From the NCBI GenBank assembly GCA_947683625.1, contig CANTUR010002292.1, forward strand, positions 32,487 through 96,486: a stretch of DNA of 64,000 bases. The letters are read 5' to 3'. Below, piece by piece: positions 23,891-33,823 of this stretch (the stretch's first letter is position 1; each line of letters starts with the position of its first letter). The translations under genes were made by a program, and so were the position numbers. The notes below the pieces were generated by a model. The model saw only the letters and a program-made list of their open reading frames with translations. It was not told the origin of the DNA and ran no database searches. Source of the DNA: Mallotus nudiflorus. Lineage: Eukaryota; Streptophyta; Magnoliopsida; Malpighiales; Euphorbiaceae.

Positions 23891-25980
23891 TTACAAATGC
23901 TTTTTTAAATCAATGGCTGCAAGGTGGTATCTCTCCATGTCAGCATCAAGCTCTTCTTTAGTTGGTTTCTCAGCATTGTGTCTCCCTTGCCTCTGGGTCT
24001 TCGAAAAGTTGCGGCCACGGGCACCACCATGTCCCTGACCTCCAGAGCTCTCTTGAGCACCACCATAGGACAACCTGAAAAAATTGCATGTTGGGGATAG
24101 AAATATATTTTAAGACACTATAAAAGACGCAGAAACGACTAAAAGAGAAGGAAAGGGTTCTTTTTCAGACATGGCAAGCACAATGTAAACAAATGATCCA
24201 TCTCTTGATCTCTCCCCTTTTGTTGATATGAACCAGCTCCTTTTCCTTCTCTACTATCTATCCACATTTAAACCAACACATGCTAACGTACTCAACTTGT
24301 GTTACCTATACACTCATTCAATCTGAAAAGAGTGCAGTGTTAAGCTAAACTTGAAACAAGGTATCTGCTTAGCACTGTTCAAAGATTTCTTTGGTTATCT
24401 CAAACAGCAAAATTAACCAACCAGTCAAACTTGGTTTAAGCTCTAAATGAAGCATGAATGCACCTCTTATTCACAAGTAAGTCAATCATGCTACCTATTT
24501 AGTGTACTTCAATTTAATCTACTTATCAGGATGATAAGTCTAGGTGATTTTCAGTTTGAAGTTAAGTGATCCAAGTGAACTACAGAAAATACTAATAAGA
24601 TTAGTGGCTCTAAAAACACTATCATATTGGTGAATAATTATGCAATAATAATAGAAAGAACACAAAAAAACAGCATACCTTTTGAAGACATCATTAGGTT
24701 TTCCCATGTTGCTAGTTGCAGTAAATGAGTCAGGTCCAACAAGTTCAATTATCATTGGCTTCCCATCAAGTGGAAGATTGTTGTATTTCTTCATGGCTGC
24801 TAAAGCGTCTATTTGACGAGCAAAGACAACTTCAGCGGTTCCCTAAAAGAGAGAGAATTCAATTAAGCATGAATCGACCAGACAGGCTAAACTTATTGAG
24901 GTAAAAGCAGAACAAAAATCTGAAAGATACCTTTGATCTTCCACTTCTGTCATAATGGACTGATTGACTTCTCAATTCACCAACATCAGAGAAAAGCAAC
25001 TGCACAGAGCCTAACATACATTAATGGCAGCTCTTTAATCTTGCATAGTTTACAAACAAGCCAGCATAAAAAAAAGGCAAAAAGTTCATGCCTGAAGAAT
25101 TTGATAAACATTGACAATATACTATCCTCTAAATAGTTTAAGACCAATCTTTAAATATGTTAAAGGACACCCCTTTAGCAGTATGCAGCTAGCCAGAGAC
25201 TAGCATAAGCTTACTTCAAATCAAGTCAAATTTCCATATTATTAAAGCACCAAATCAGAGTATCAGAATCTTGCTCTCATAACACGACCACCCTATCGTG
25301 CACATAGATATAAATACCATATTTCTACCTCTTCAAAGAGTGAGAATACCTATAATAAACCATTGAAAAAAATATTAGAAAACTTAGTTACATAAATTGA
25401 ACAAGACCCATACATGCAGAGAGCAGCCTCAAGAACCACAAAAAAATAAAAAAATTTCGATAATGTTTTATAATATTAGCTTACAAATCCATGTCCATTC
25501 TTAATCCATCAAACCATAATACATAACTACCCAAATGAATTCAGTTTCTAAAGCTATCATATTTACATTACAAGGAAAAAAAATGCATTGCCCCATGACT
25601 GCAATTCAAGAAATAAAAAAGAAAGTACCTGAATATCAGTACTAGAAACACCGTAATCCAAGTTTGATATATACAGCTTAGCTTCTGAATCCCCATTGTA
25701 CCCTCCACTTCTTGGCATCATTATCATCTCCTCAGCTGCCATTCGCTACAATACAAATAATAATAACAATAATGATTTGCACCAAAAAATTTCTCATGAA
25801 ATGAAAGAGAGTATTAAGTATGCTCACCGGTGGCATTGTGTAAGGGCTAGCTCTGATGGGCTTAGGCTTAACAAACCGAAGGGCAGAGCCTGAGCCGGAA
25901 CTGGAACGGGAACGGTCACCGGCGTATGTTTTGTTCTTGCTGATTAAGTCATCAACAGACATATCTCTAGAGCTTGTCAT
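23891..25980 (-). CDS. ALY/REF (THO4-like) RNA-binding mRNA export adaptor (5 exons, 228 aa)
   Basis: Minus-strand exons, phases consistent: 25980-25828, 25745-25629, 24999-24931, 24842-24679, 24074-23891. The protein opens with MTSSRDMSVDDLISKNK, matching the UAP56-binding motif found at the N-terminus of ALY/REF proteins. A serine/arginine/glycine linker follows, then one RRM at about residues 75-150. In it LYISNLDY is RNP2 and KGTAEVVF is RNP1, and the conserved DALAAMKKYNNLPLDGKPM follows. After a short Gly/Arg/Gln region comes the second terminal motif, ELDADMERYH. These proteins act in the nucleus with the TREX/THO complex, linking spliced mRNA to the export receptor. The linker and Gly-rich parts are shorter than in the Arabidopsis ALY1-4 proteins I remember, so it may be a distinct subtype. 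All donors are GT and acceptors AG. Confidence 0.88.
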
Positions 25981-27106
25981 TTTTTTTTTTGGGTTGGTGT
26001 TGTCAAGCCTTTTGCACCTTTTTGGGTTTTATGGTGTAGTGTCGCTGCGCTAACCCAAGCTCTATTAAAAGCAAATACAAATCAAATTAAATGAACTTTT
26101 ATTTATTTATTTTTCTTTTTTCCAGGGCAAAACATTATTTGGTCTCTTAAATTTTTAAAATTTTCATAATTGGTCCCCAAGTATCTATTTGGCTTGATTA
26201 AGTCTATTGATTATTATTTTTTCAAAGGATTAAATCCCTTTTTGATGTGGCTGTAAATTGATAATGTTGTTGTCTCTTATTCTTCAACTTGGATAAAATA
26301 TGATAGCTGAAATGATGATGATAGATGGTAATGAAGAGGCATACAATGGTGTTCCTGAAGTGGTGCATGATGTGATATGTACATAATTAAAAATCATATT
26401 TGGGCAAAATAAAAAAAAAAAAGGTATCAAAGGAATCTCATCAAACCTGATCTTAGAATTGCTCTTTCTTAGTGCATCATCCCCACACTCTCCATCTATA
26501 TCACTATAATAACTTCCAACATTAGAACCGTCAAAGTAAACACTACCTATTCCATTATCATCCCCTTCAGCGTCATCCATTCCTAACACTTTATCTTCTA
26601 ATTCAGCTAGCGCATTTACATTAACTTTCACTCCACCAACAGTATCACATTGCTTAATATTCTCATTATTATTGCCTATATTATCTAAATTTTTTGTTTG
26701 TTTTTCTTATGGAACTCCCTCACATTTTTCCTAGACTCTTGGAGTTCCTCATCCTCTTCATTAGTTAATAGTCCTACATCCATATGTAAGTTATCAAATC
26801 TTATATGGGGCCTTTCTTTCCCTCATCTCCACTTTCCTCAAAAAACAGTTATCTTAATTGGAAGGACCTTTGCAACTCCAGTAATTTCTCCTGTAAAAAT
26901 TGAGTCAGTAATATTAATGCAGATCAAATCTTTCTCACTTTTGCTAAGAGAATTTAAAAGTCTGAGAGGAATCACGTATATGGGCTGACCAATTATCTAT
27001 AAGTATTTTGAAAAAAAAAAAAATTATTCAAGTGAGCCTTATGTATAAGGGTTTTATATGTTTAGTCATTTATAGAGAAGGTTTTTCCAGAATACTTTTT
27101 AGGTTG
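25981..27106. other. Intergenic region upstream of the ALY/REF gene
   Basis: It contains the probable 5' UTR and promoter of the minus-strand ALY/REF gene (near 25981-26100) and then AT-rich sequence. The only coding-like signal is the possible transposase relic at about 26440-26631. It ends where the chromovirus nest starts with TGTCACG at 27107. Confidence 0.5.
26440..26631 (-). pseudogene. Possible relic of a Mutator-like transposase N-terminal acidic region
   Basis: The minus-strand frame reads an acidic stretch (DDAEGDDNG, then VGSYYSDIDGECGDD) followed by LRKSNSKIRFDE. It resembles the acidic segment before the conserved domain of plant MuDR-type transposases as I remember them. A few residues later, MIFN might correspond to the next conserved step. 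Upstream minus-strand sequence to about 26980 has stops. No terminal inverted repeats were found. Acidic low-complexity sequence is easy to over-read, so this is tentative. Confidence 0.25.
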
Positions 27107-28361
27107 TGTCACGATCCAAAATAGGGGATCATGACCGATGCTAGAGAACGAGAATTCTTTCAAATCCGGAACCCGTAGTAAATCTTAAAAAATAAAATAA
27201 AATAAAAACATACAATAATAATCAAATAAATAAAATATTTTGCAGCGAAAATTAAAATCTCATAAGTGATAATATAACTCATCAATTGATTTAATAACAT
27301 AAGCTCATCTCATATATATAATATCTTTTAATACAAATTCTTATTTCAATTCTTTAAAATTTAAATCTCATATAAATATAGTACATAAATCCTACAACTA
27401 TTGCAGTGTTTAGAATATAAAAAAAAAAAATCAAGGTGAGCAGTTTACATAATAAAGCCGGGACAGAAGAAATCCGGCATATGAGTCTGCTACTGAGGTC
27501 TGAGAACGAAGACTCTCCGGAAAAATAATCAATGAAGGGGAGTCAGACTGTAATATCCCGAGTTTTTAAATAAATTTAAACTGCATCGGGATATTGTAAT
27601 ATCCCGTGTTTTTAAAATATTTTTACACTGTACCGGGATATGCAGTGTTAATAAATTTTGAATATATATATGATATTTTTACGAGTTGATATGTATTTAA
27701 AACCTATTTTAATTTACTGTGTATTATTTACAGTGTTTTACGTAAAATTTTCCCAGGACTTTCATTTTCGGGGAAATTTTCACGTAAATAATTTATTATT
27801 AATTATTTTAAATATATTTTCGGATTTGCATGAACTCATACGTATTTTTAAATTACTAAACACCGTGTATGTGTGCAATATTTATTTAATTAAGGTTTAA
27901 TATTACCCTAATATTTTATTAATTATTTATTAGTTTTATTGTTATTTAATTATTTTTATTTAGTATAAATTATTAAAAATATTAAATTATATGTGTGTGG
28001 TGTATATTTAATGTGTGTAATTTAATATTATTTTAATATATAGTATAAAGTATATATATATACATATAATATGTCAAAAAATACAATTTTTGGAAAATTA
28101 TCATTTTGCCCCCGAGTGCCTCCTTCTTCCCCGATCACCTTCCCTCGCCGTTCCGGTCGCTGCTGTGCCATTCCCTTGCCGTTGGTGTGCCGTCCGGTGT
28201 GCCACCACCTTCCCAGCCTCTTCCACCGCCTGTGGTAGCCGTTTCCGGCGTCTGGAAGTGGATTTTGGGCCGGAGAAGCCAAATTTCCTTCCACAGTCGA
28301 TCACGCCGATTCCGGCCACCATTTTCGACACCGCCGGTCTCTTTCTTCTCCTTGAGCTCCG

Positions 28362-28367
28362 GTGAGT
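28362..28367 (+). promoter_or_regulatory. Splice-donor-like site 1 in the LTR (GTGAGT)
   Basis: CTCCG followed by GTGAGT ends a GC-rich block (about 28100-28361). The same site is present in the younger LTR copies on the minus strand (near 33171, 40277, 44991 and 53184) but is lost in the older ones (near 34330, 42297 and 61965). It looks like the end of a first leader exon. Confidence 0.4.
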
Positions 28368-29276
28368 GTGATTCTAGCTTTGTTTTGAGCTTAAATGGTC
28401 TAGAATTGCTTAGGTTTCGAATTTTCCAATTCGGTCACATTAGGGTTTTTGATTTTTTTGAGCTTCGAATTGATTGATTCATGAAAAATCCCTTCACAAA
28501 TGTTGATCCTAGTAGCTTAATCTACATGTATGAATTTTTGTGGAATTTTTGGAGATTTTTTGGATTTTTGGGTATTTTTGAATATTTTAATATTATTTTC
28601 TAATTTTTGGAAATTAATTATTAAATTATGAAATTGTGTTTTATGGTTAAATTAGGTGTTGAAATTAATTATAGGAATTTATTTGGAATTTTTATGAATT
28701 TCTAAGTATTTATTTTGATTTATTGAAGTTATGGAATTTTGGAAAATTAGGGTTAAATGTGTTTTTAATTGAAATTAATTGGTTAATTAGGTTTAATTAT
28801 TGATATTATTGATAAATATGTTGATAAAATTAATTTTGGATAATTATACTATTTTTGGTAAATTTTTGAAGTAATTTTAGTATATTTATATATATAGGGG
28901 TATTTTGGTAATTTTACCCTAAATTGGCTAAAAATGTAATTTAATTGGTTTTAATATTTATTTAAGGTATAAAAATGATTTATACAAATTATTTAGTATT
29001 TTTAACTAATTAAAACTATTTTTCGTAAATTATTTTCAATTATATATATAATACACGGTTTTTCTAATAAAATGAGTTTTTATTGGTTTTTAATGTGTTT
29101 AAAGGTTAATTATGTAATTTCTACTTATAAAATGAATTTCTATGTTATAAGGATATTTTTGGTATTTCCTGAATTGTTCTGTGTTTGTGGACTCCGGTCG
29201 GTAGATTGTAGTCTGGAGTCCGACCGAGGGGTTGTGGTTGAGTGTTGAGCTTATTTTTCGAAGTGTATTTCCTTGC

Positions 29277-29278
29277 AG
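29277..29278 (+). promoter_or_regulatory. Splice-acceptor-like site 1 in the LTR
   Basis: A T-rich stretch ending TTCCTTGCAG precedes a conserved block that starts GGTCGGCTCTAC. Other copies read TTTGCAG, TTGTAG or TTGCAG at this place: the final AG is kept while neighbouring bases vary. It lies about 0.9 kb after donor-like site 1. Confidence 0.4.
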
Positions 29279-29284
29279 GGTCGG

Positions 29285-29362
29285 CTCTACTCTTTTGAGT
29301 AGAGAGATGTCCGTTTTACAGGGGAGGTTCTGCCGAATTTTCGGTAGAATTCTCGTAAAACG
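29285..29362 (+). other. Conserved hairpin cluster in the LTR
   Basis: CTCTACTC-TTTT-GAGTAGAG (29285-29304) is a perfect 8-bp stem with a 4-base loop. It is followed by CGTTTTAC (29312-29319) and its exact complement GTAAAACG (29355-29362), which enclose a smaller CCGAA/TTCGG stem. The set recurs in all copies that I compared, with some decay in old ones. A nearby pair, CGGTCGG (29195-29201) and CCGACCG (29220-29226), lies in the preceding AT-rich part. It is probably an RNA structure of the transcript leader. Confidence 0.6.
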
Positions 29363-29469
29363 TGATATCTGGTCGAACCCTAATTCTGATTCTGTGTTTA
29401 ATACTCTAGATCGAATTCTAGGATTTCTGTTAGGTTTATTCTGATGTCGGTTATTTATTGCTTGTTTAG

Positions 29470-29531
29470 TTGCGCCGAGACCGAGGGCTAGTGGACCAGG
29501 CCCGTCGGACCCGTCTCGTGGAGCGCACTAG
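29470..29531 (+). other. GC-rich 62-bp exon-like block bounded by splice-like signals
   Basis: It is preceded by TTGCTTGTTTAG and followed by GTGAGT (29532-29537), in an otherwise AT-rich surrounding. The block starts TTGCGCCGAGACC and ends GAGCGCACTAG. It is one of the best-conserved parts of the family. In other copies the donor reads GTGAGT after different preceding bases (35633, 37718) or GTAAGT (63233), so the donor is kept although the flank changes. Confidence 0.5.
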
Positions 29532-29905
29532 GTGAGTTACTATACTATATATATATGCTTTAGGATGCATGATTTAGAAATATATGTTTTATTTTAATTA
29601 AAATGCATAAATAATATGATTTGTATTTAAGTATATTTTTGATTTATTTTTGGTATTTATTAAATTATATGCATGTTTTGTAAATAAAATATATTTAAAA
29701 TGTTTTTAAATATATTTCTAGTTTAATTTATAATTTGATTGGATTTATTTGACATATATATACTCGAAATATACCTGATTTACTTTTGGTATATTTCTAG
29801 TATATATATGGTTTATGTTGATATTTTATTGAACTTCATGCATCATTTATTTTTGTGAATGAATGATTTATTATTATTAATGAAGGATATCGATAGAACG
29901 TGCTA

Positions 29906-29944
29906 CCTAGTGGGCAGCACTAGGACCGAGTACGTACCGGTACG
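29906..29944 (+). other. LTR stem-loop and 12-bp palindrome
   Basis: CCTAGTG-GGCAG-CACTAGG (29906-29924) is a perfect 7-bp stem, followed by the palindrome CGTACCGGTACG (29933-29944). Both recur in the young LTRs and most older ones (near 31595, 36020, 37320, 38695, 43408 and 51602); the copies at 60370 and 63640 have substitutions in the palindrome. Confidence 0.7.
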
Positions 29945-30031
29945 CCTATAGTATTTAGGCTATATTACTAACCATTTGTGGATATTGATTGATTGTGATT
30001 ATTGATATGTGTGATGTGATTTGGGTGTGAT

Positions 30032-30130
30032 TGCTGGAGCTCGGTTGACCAAGTGTCTCGGGGCCAATCACACTGGCAGTCAGACTGCTGGAGCTCGGTT
30101 GACTTAGTGTCTCGGGGCCAGTCTACTGTC
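30032..30130 (+). repeat. Two-unit ~54-bp tandem repeat in the LTR
   Basis: TGCTGGAGCTCGGTTGAC starts units at 30032 and about 30086, each followed by GTGTCTCGGGGCCA. Most LTR copies in the window have two units; the outer solo LTR (near 36121) has one. Confidence 0.85.
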
Positions 30131-30716
30131 CAAATGGATTAAGTGGATATATTTGGAATAAGTGAGCTTGTATGGCTAGAGTGTTGTCTAACACTATTTC
30201 CGAGGTTGCGATATTCTAGGGTTCTATTTGATCCTTCATAAAAGATGATTTTCAGATAAAATATATAAATGATTTTTATTGCATCTGTGTGTAATTGCCT
30301 GTATATATATATTAGATATATACTGTTGACTGTATGCATTATCATTTAGTGTGTATGTATATATATTATAGTAATTCACTTAGTGAGGTCTGACTCCCCT
30401 CCGTTGACTATTTTTCAGGAGAGTCAACATCTTTAGACCTCAGTAGCAGACCCATACGCCGGATTTCTTCCGCCCCGACTTCTTTGTGTAAACTATTTAC
30501 TTGAGTTTTATTTTTATAATCTAGACACTGCAGTAGTTGTGAATTAAAATGTGGGATTTCATATATTTTATTTAAAGAGATGTATTATATTGAAACTGGA
30601 TTTGTACTGAAAGATTTTATATATATGTGATGAGATGAGATTTGATTTAAATCCAGTGATGAAAATGTTATTATTATATTTATGATTTTTATTTCCACTA
30701 CATATATGTCACGACC

Positions 30717-33700
30717 CAAAACAGGGGCCATGACCGGCGCTAGGGAATGGGAATTCTTTCGAATCCGGAACTCGTAGCAAGCCTAAAAAAAAAATAAAAT
30801 AAATCATGCAACAATAACAATAATCATATAATATGCAGCGGAAATAAAAATCATAAATATAATAATAACAGTTTCATCACTGGATTCGAATCAAACCTCA
30901 TCTCATATATATATAATCTTTTAATACAAATCTAGTTTCAATATAATACATCTCTTTAAAATAAAATACATGAAATCCAATATTTTAATTCACAACTACT
31001 GCAGTGTCTAGATAAAATAAATAAGACTCAAGTAGATAATTTACACAAAGAAGCCGGGGCGGAAGAAATCCGGCGTATCGACCTGCTACTGAGGTCTGAA
31101 GAAGTTGACTCTCCTGAAAAATAGTCAACGGAGGGGAGTCAGACCTCACTGAGTGAATTACTATAATATATACTTGCATACTAAATGATAATGCATACAG
31201 TCAACAGTATATATCTAATATATATATATACAGGCAATTACACACAGATGCAATAAAATCATTTTATATATTTTATTGAAAATCATCTTTTATGAAGGAT
31301 CACATAGAACCCTAGAATATCGCAACCTCAGAAAATAGTGTTAGACAACACTCTAGCCATACAGGCTCACTATTCCAAATATATCCACTTATCCATTTGG
31401 ACAGTAGACTGGCCCCGAGACACTAAGTCAACCGAGCTCCAGCAGTCTGACTGCCTGTGTGATTGGCCCCGAGACACTTGGTCAACCGAGCTCCAGCAAT
31501 CACACCTCCAAACCATATCTCACACATATCAATAATCACATCAATTCAATATCCACAAATAAGTTAGTATTATAGCCTAAATACTATAGGCGTACCGGTA
31601 CGTACTCGGTCCTAGTGCTGCCCACTAGGTAGCACGTTCTATCGATATCCTTCATTAATAAATATAAAACATTCATTCACAAAATAAATGATGCATGAAT
31701 TTAATTGAAATAACAATATAAACCATATATATACCGGAAATATACCAAAAGTAAACCAGGTATATTTCGAGTATATATACGTCAAATCAATCCAATCAAA
31801 TTATAACTTAAGCTAGAAATATATTTAAAAATATTTTAAATATATTTATTTACAAAACATGTATATAATTTAATATATACCAAAAATAAACCAAAAATAT
31901 ACTTAAATACAAATCACATTATTTATGCATTTTAATCGAAATAAAATATATATTTCTAAATTATGCATCCTAAAGCATATATATATAGTATAGTAACTCA
32001 CCTAGTGCGCTCCACGAGACGGGTCCGACGGGCCAGGACTACTAGTCCTTGGTCTCGGCGCAACTAAACAAACAATAACGACAAAAATCAGAATAACCCT
32101 AATAGAAATTCTAGAATTCGATCTAGAGTATTAAACACAGAATCGGAATTAGGGTTCGACTGGACATCACGTTTTACGAGAATTCTATCAAAAATTCGGC
32201 AGAACCTCCCCTGTAAAACGGACATCTCTCTACTCAAAAGAGTAGAGCCGACCCTGCAAAGAAACACACTTTGAAATACTACACAAGGCACAATTAAAAT
32301 CCCACGGTTGGACTCCAAACTACAGTCCACCGACCGGGGTCCACAAACACAGAATAATTTCGAAATACCAAAAATATCCTTACATCACAGAAATACATTT
32401 TATAGGTATAAATTACATAATTAACCTTAAAACACTATAAAAACTGATAAAAACTCATTTTATTAGTAAAACCGTATATTATATATATAATTGAAAATAA
32501 TTTTACGAAAAATAGTTTTAATTAGTTAAAAATACCAAATAATTTGTAGAAATCATTTTTATATCTTAAATAACTATTACAACCAATTAAATTACATTTT
32601 TAGCCAATTTTATGTAAAATTACCAAAATACCCCTATATATATAAATATACTAAAATTACTTCAAAAATTCACCAAAAATTATACAATTATCCAAAATTA
32701 ATTTTCTCAACATATTTATCAATAATATCAATAATTAAACTCAATTATCCAATTAACTTCAATTAAAAACACATTTAACCTAATTTTCCCAAATTCACAT
32801 AAACTTTAATAATTCAAAATAAATACTTAGAAATTCATAAAAATTCCAAATAAATTCCTTTAATTCATTTCAACACCTAATTTAACCATAAACCCCAATT
32901 TCATAATTTAAATAATTAATTTCCAAAAATTAGAAAATAATATTAAAATATTCAAAAATACCCAAAAATCCAAAAAATCTCCAAAAATTCCAAAAAAATT
33001 CATACATGTAGATTAAGCTACTAGGATCAACATTTGTGAAGGGAGTTTTCATGAATCAATCAATTCGAAGCTTAAAAAAATCAAAAACCCTAATAGGCCG
33101 AAATTGAAAATTTGAAACCTAAGCAATTCTAGACTATTTAAGCTCAAACCAAAGCTAGAATCACACTCACCGGAGCTCAAGGAGTCGATGAAGACCGGGG
33201 GTGTCGAAAACGGTGGCCGGAATCGACGAGGGAAGACGAAGATGAAACTTTCGGCTTCCGGCGATACCAAGCTTCCCCGACGCCGGAAATGAGCTTTGCA
33301 GGCGGCTGAACGGCTAGAGGAAGGTGGTGGCACACCGGACGGCACACCCACGGTGAGGAAACGGCACGGCAGGCATCCGGACGGCGAAGGGAGGGTGGCC
33401 AGGGAAGAAGGAGACTCGGGGGCAGTTTCATAAATAAACCAAACTTTATAATTTTGACAATTTTTAATGTATATATGTATATATATATACTTTACACTAT
33501 ATAATAAAATAATATTAAATTACACACATAAAATATACACCACACACATAAAATTCAATATTTTAATAATTTATACTAAATAAAAATAATTAAATAACAA
33601 TAAAACTAATAAATAATTAATATTAAAATATTTACGTGAAAATTTCCCCGAAAATGAAAGTCCCGGGAAAATTTTACGTAAAACACTGTAAATAAAACAC

Positions 33701-33823
33701 AGTATTTAAAATAGGTTTAAAATACATATCAACTCGTGAAAATATCGTAATATATATACAAAAATTATTGACACTGCATATCCCGGTAAAGTATAAAAAT
33801 ATTTAAAAACACGGGATATTACA
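30717..33823 (-). repeat. Minus-strand solo LTR (innermost), TSD ATATA
   Basis: It starts TGTCACGACC at 30717 and ends CGGGATATTACA at 33823, 3,107 bp. ATATA at 30712-30716 recurs at 33824-33828. It is the fourth and deepest level of the nest and is inserted about 120 bp before the end of the middle solo LTR, so the two LTRs stand tail to tail and nearly form a giant inverted repeat. Confidence 0.9.

Noticed and set aside
28028..28477. Overlapping Pro/Ser/Arg-rich ORFs in the LTR
   Set aside because: They occur in several frames on both strands of a GC-rich patch, change between LTR copies and lack a consistent ATG; they look like leader sequence, not protein.
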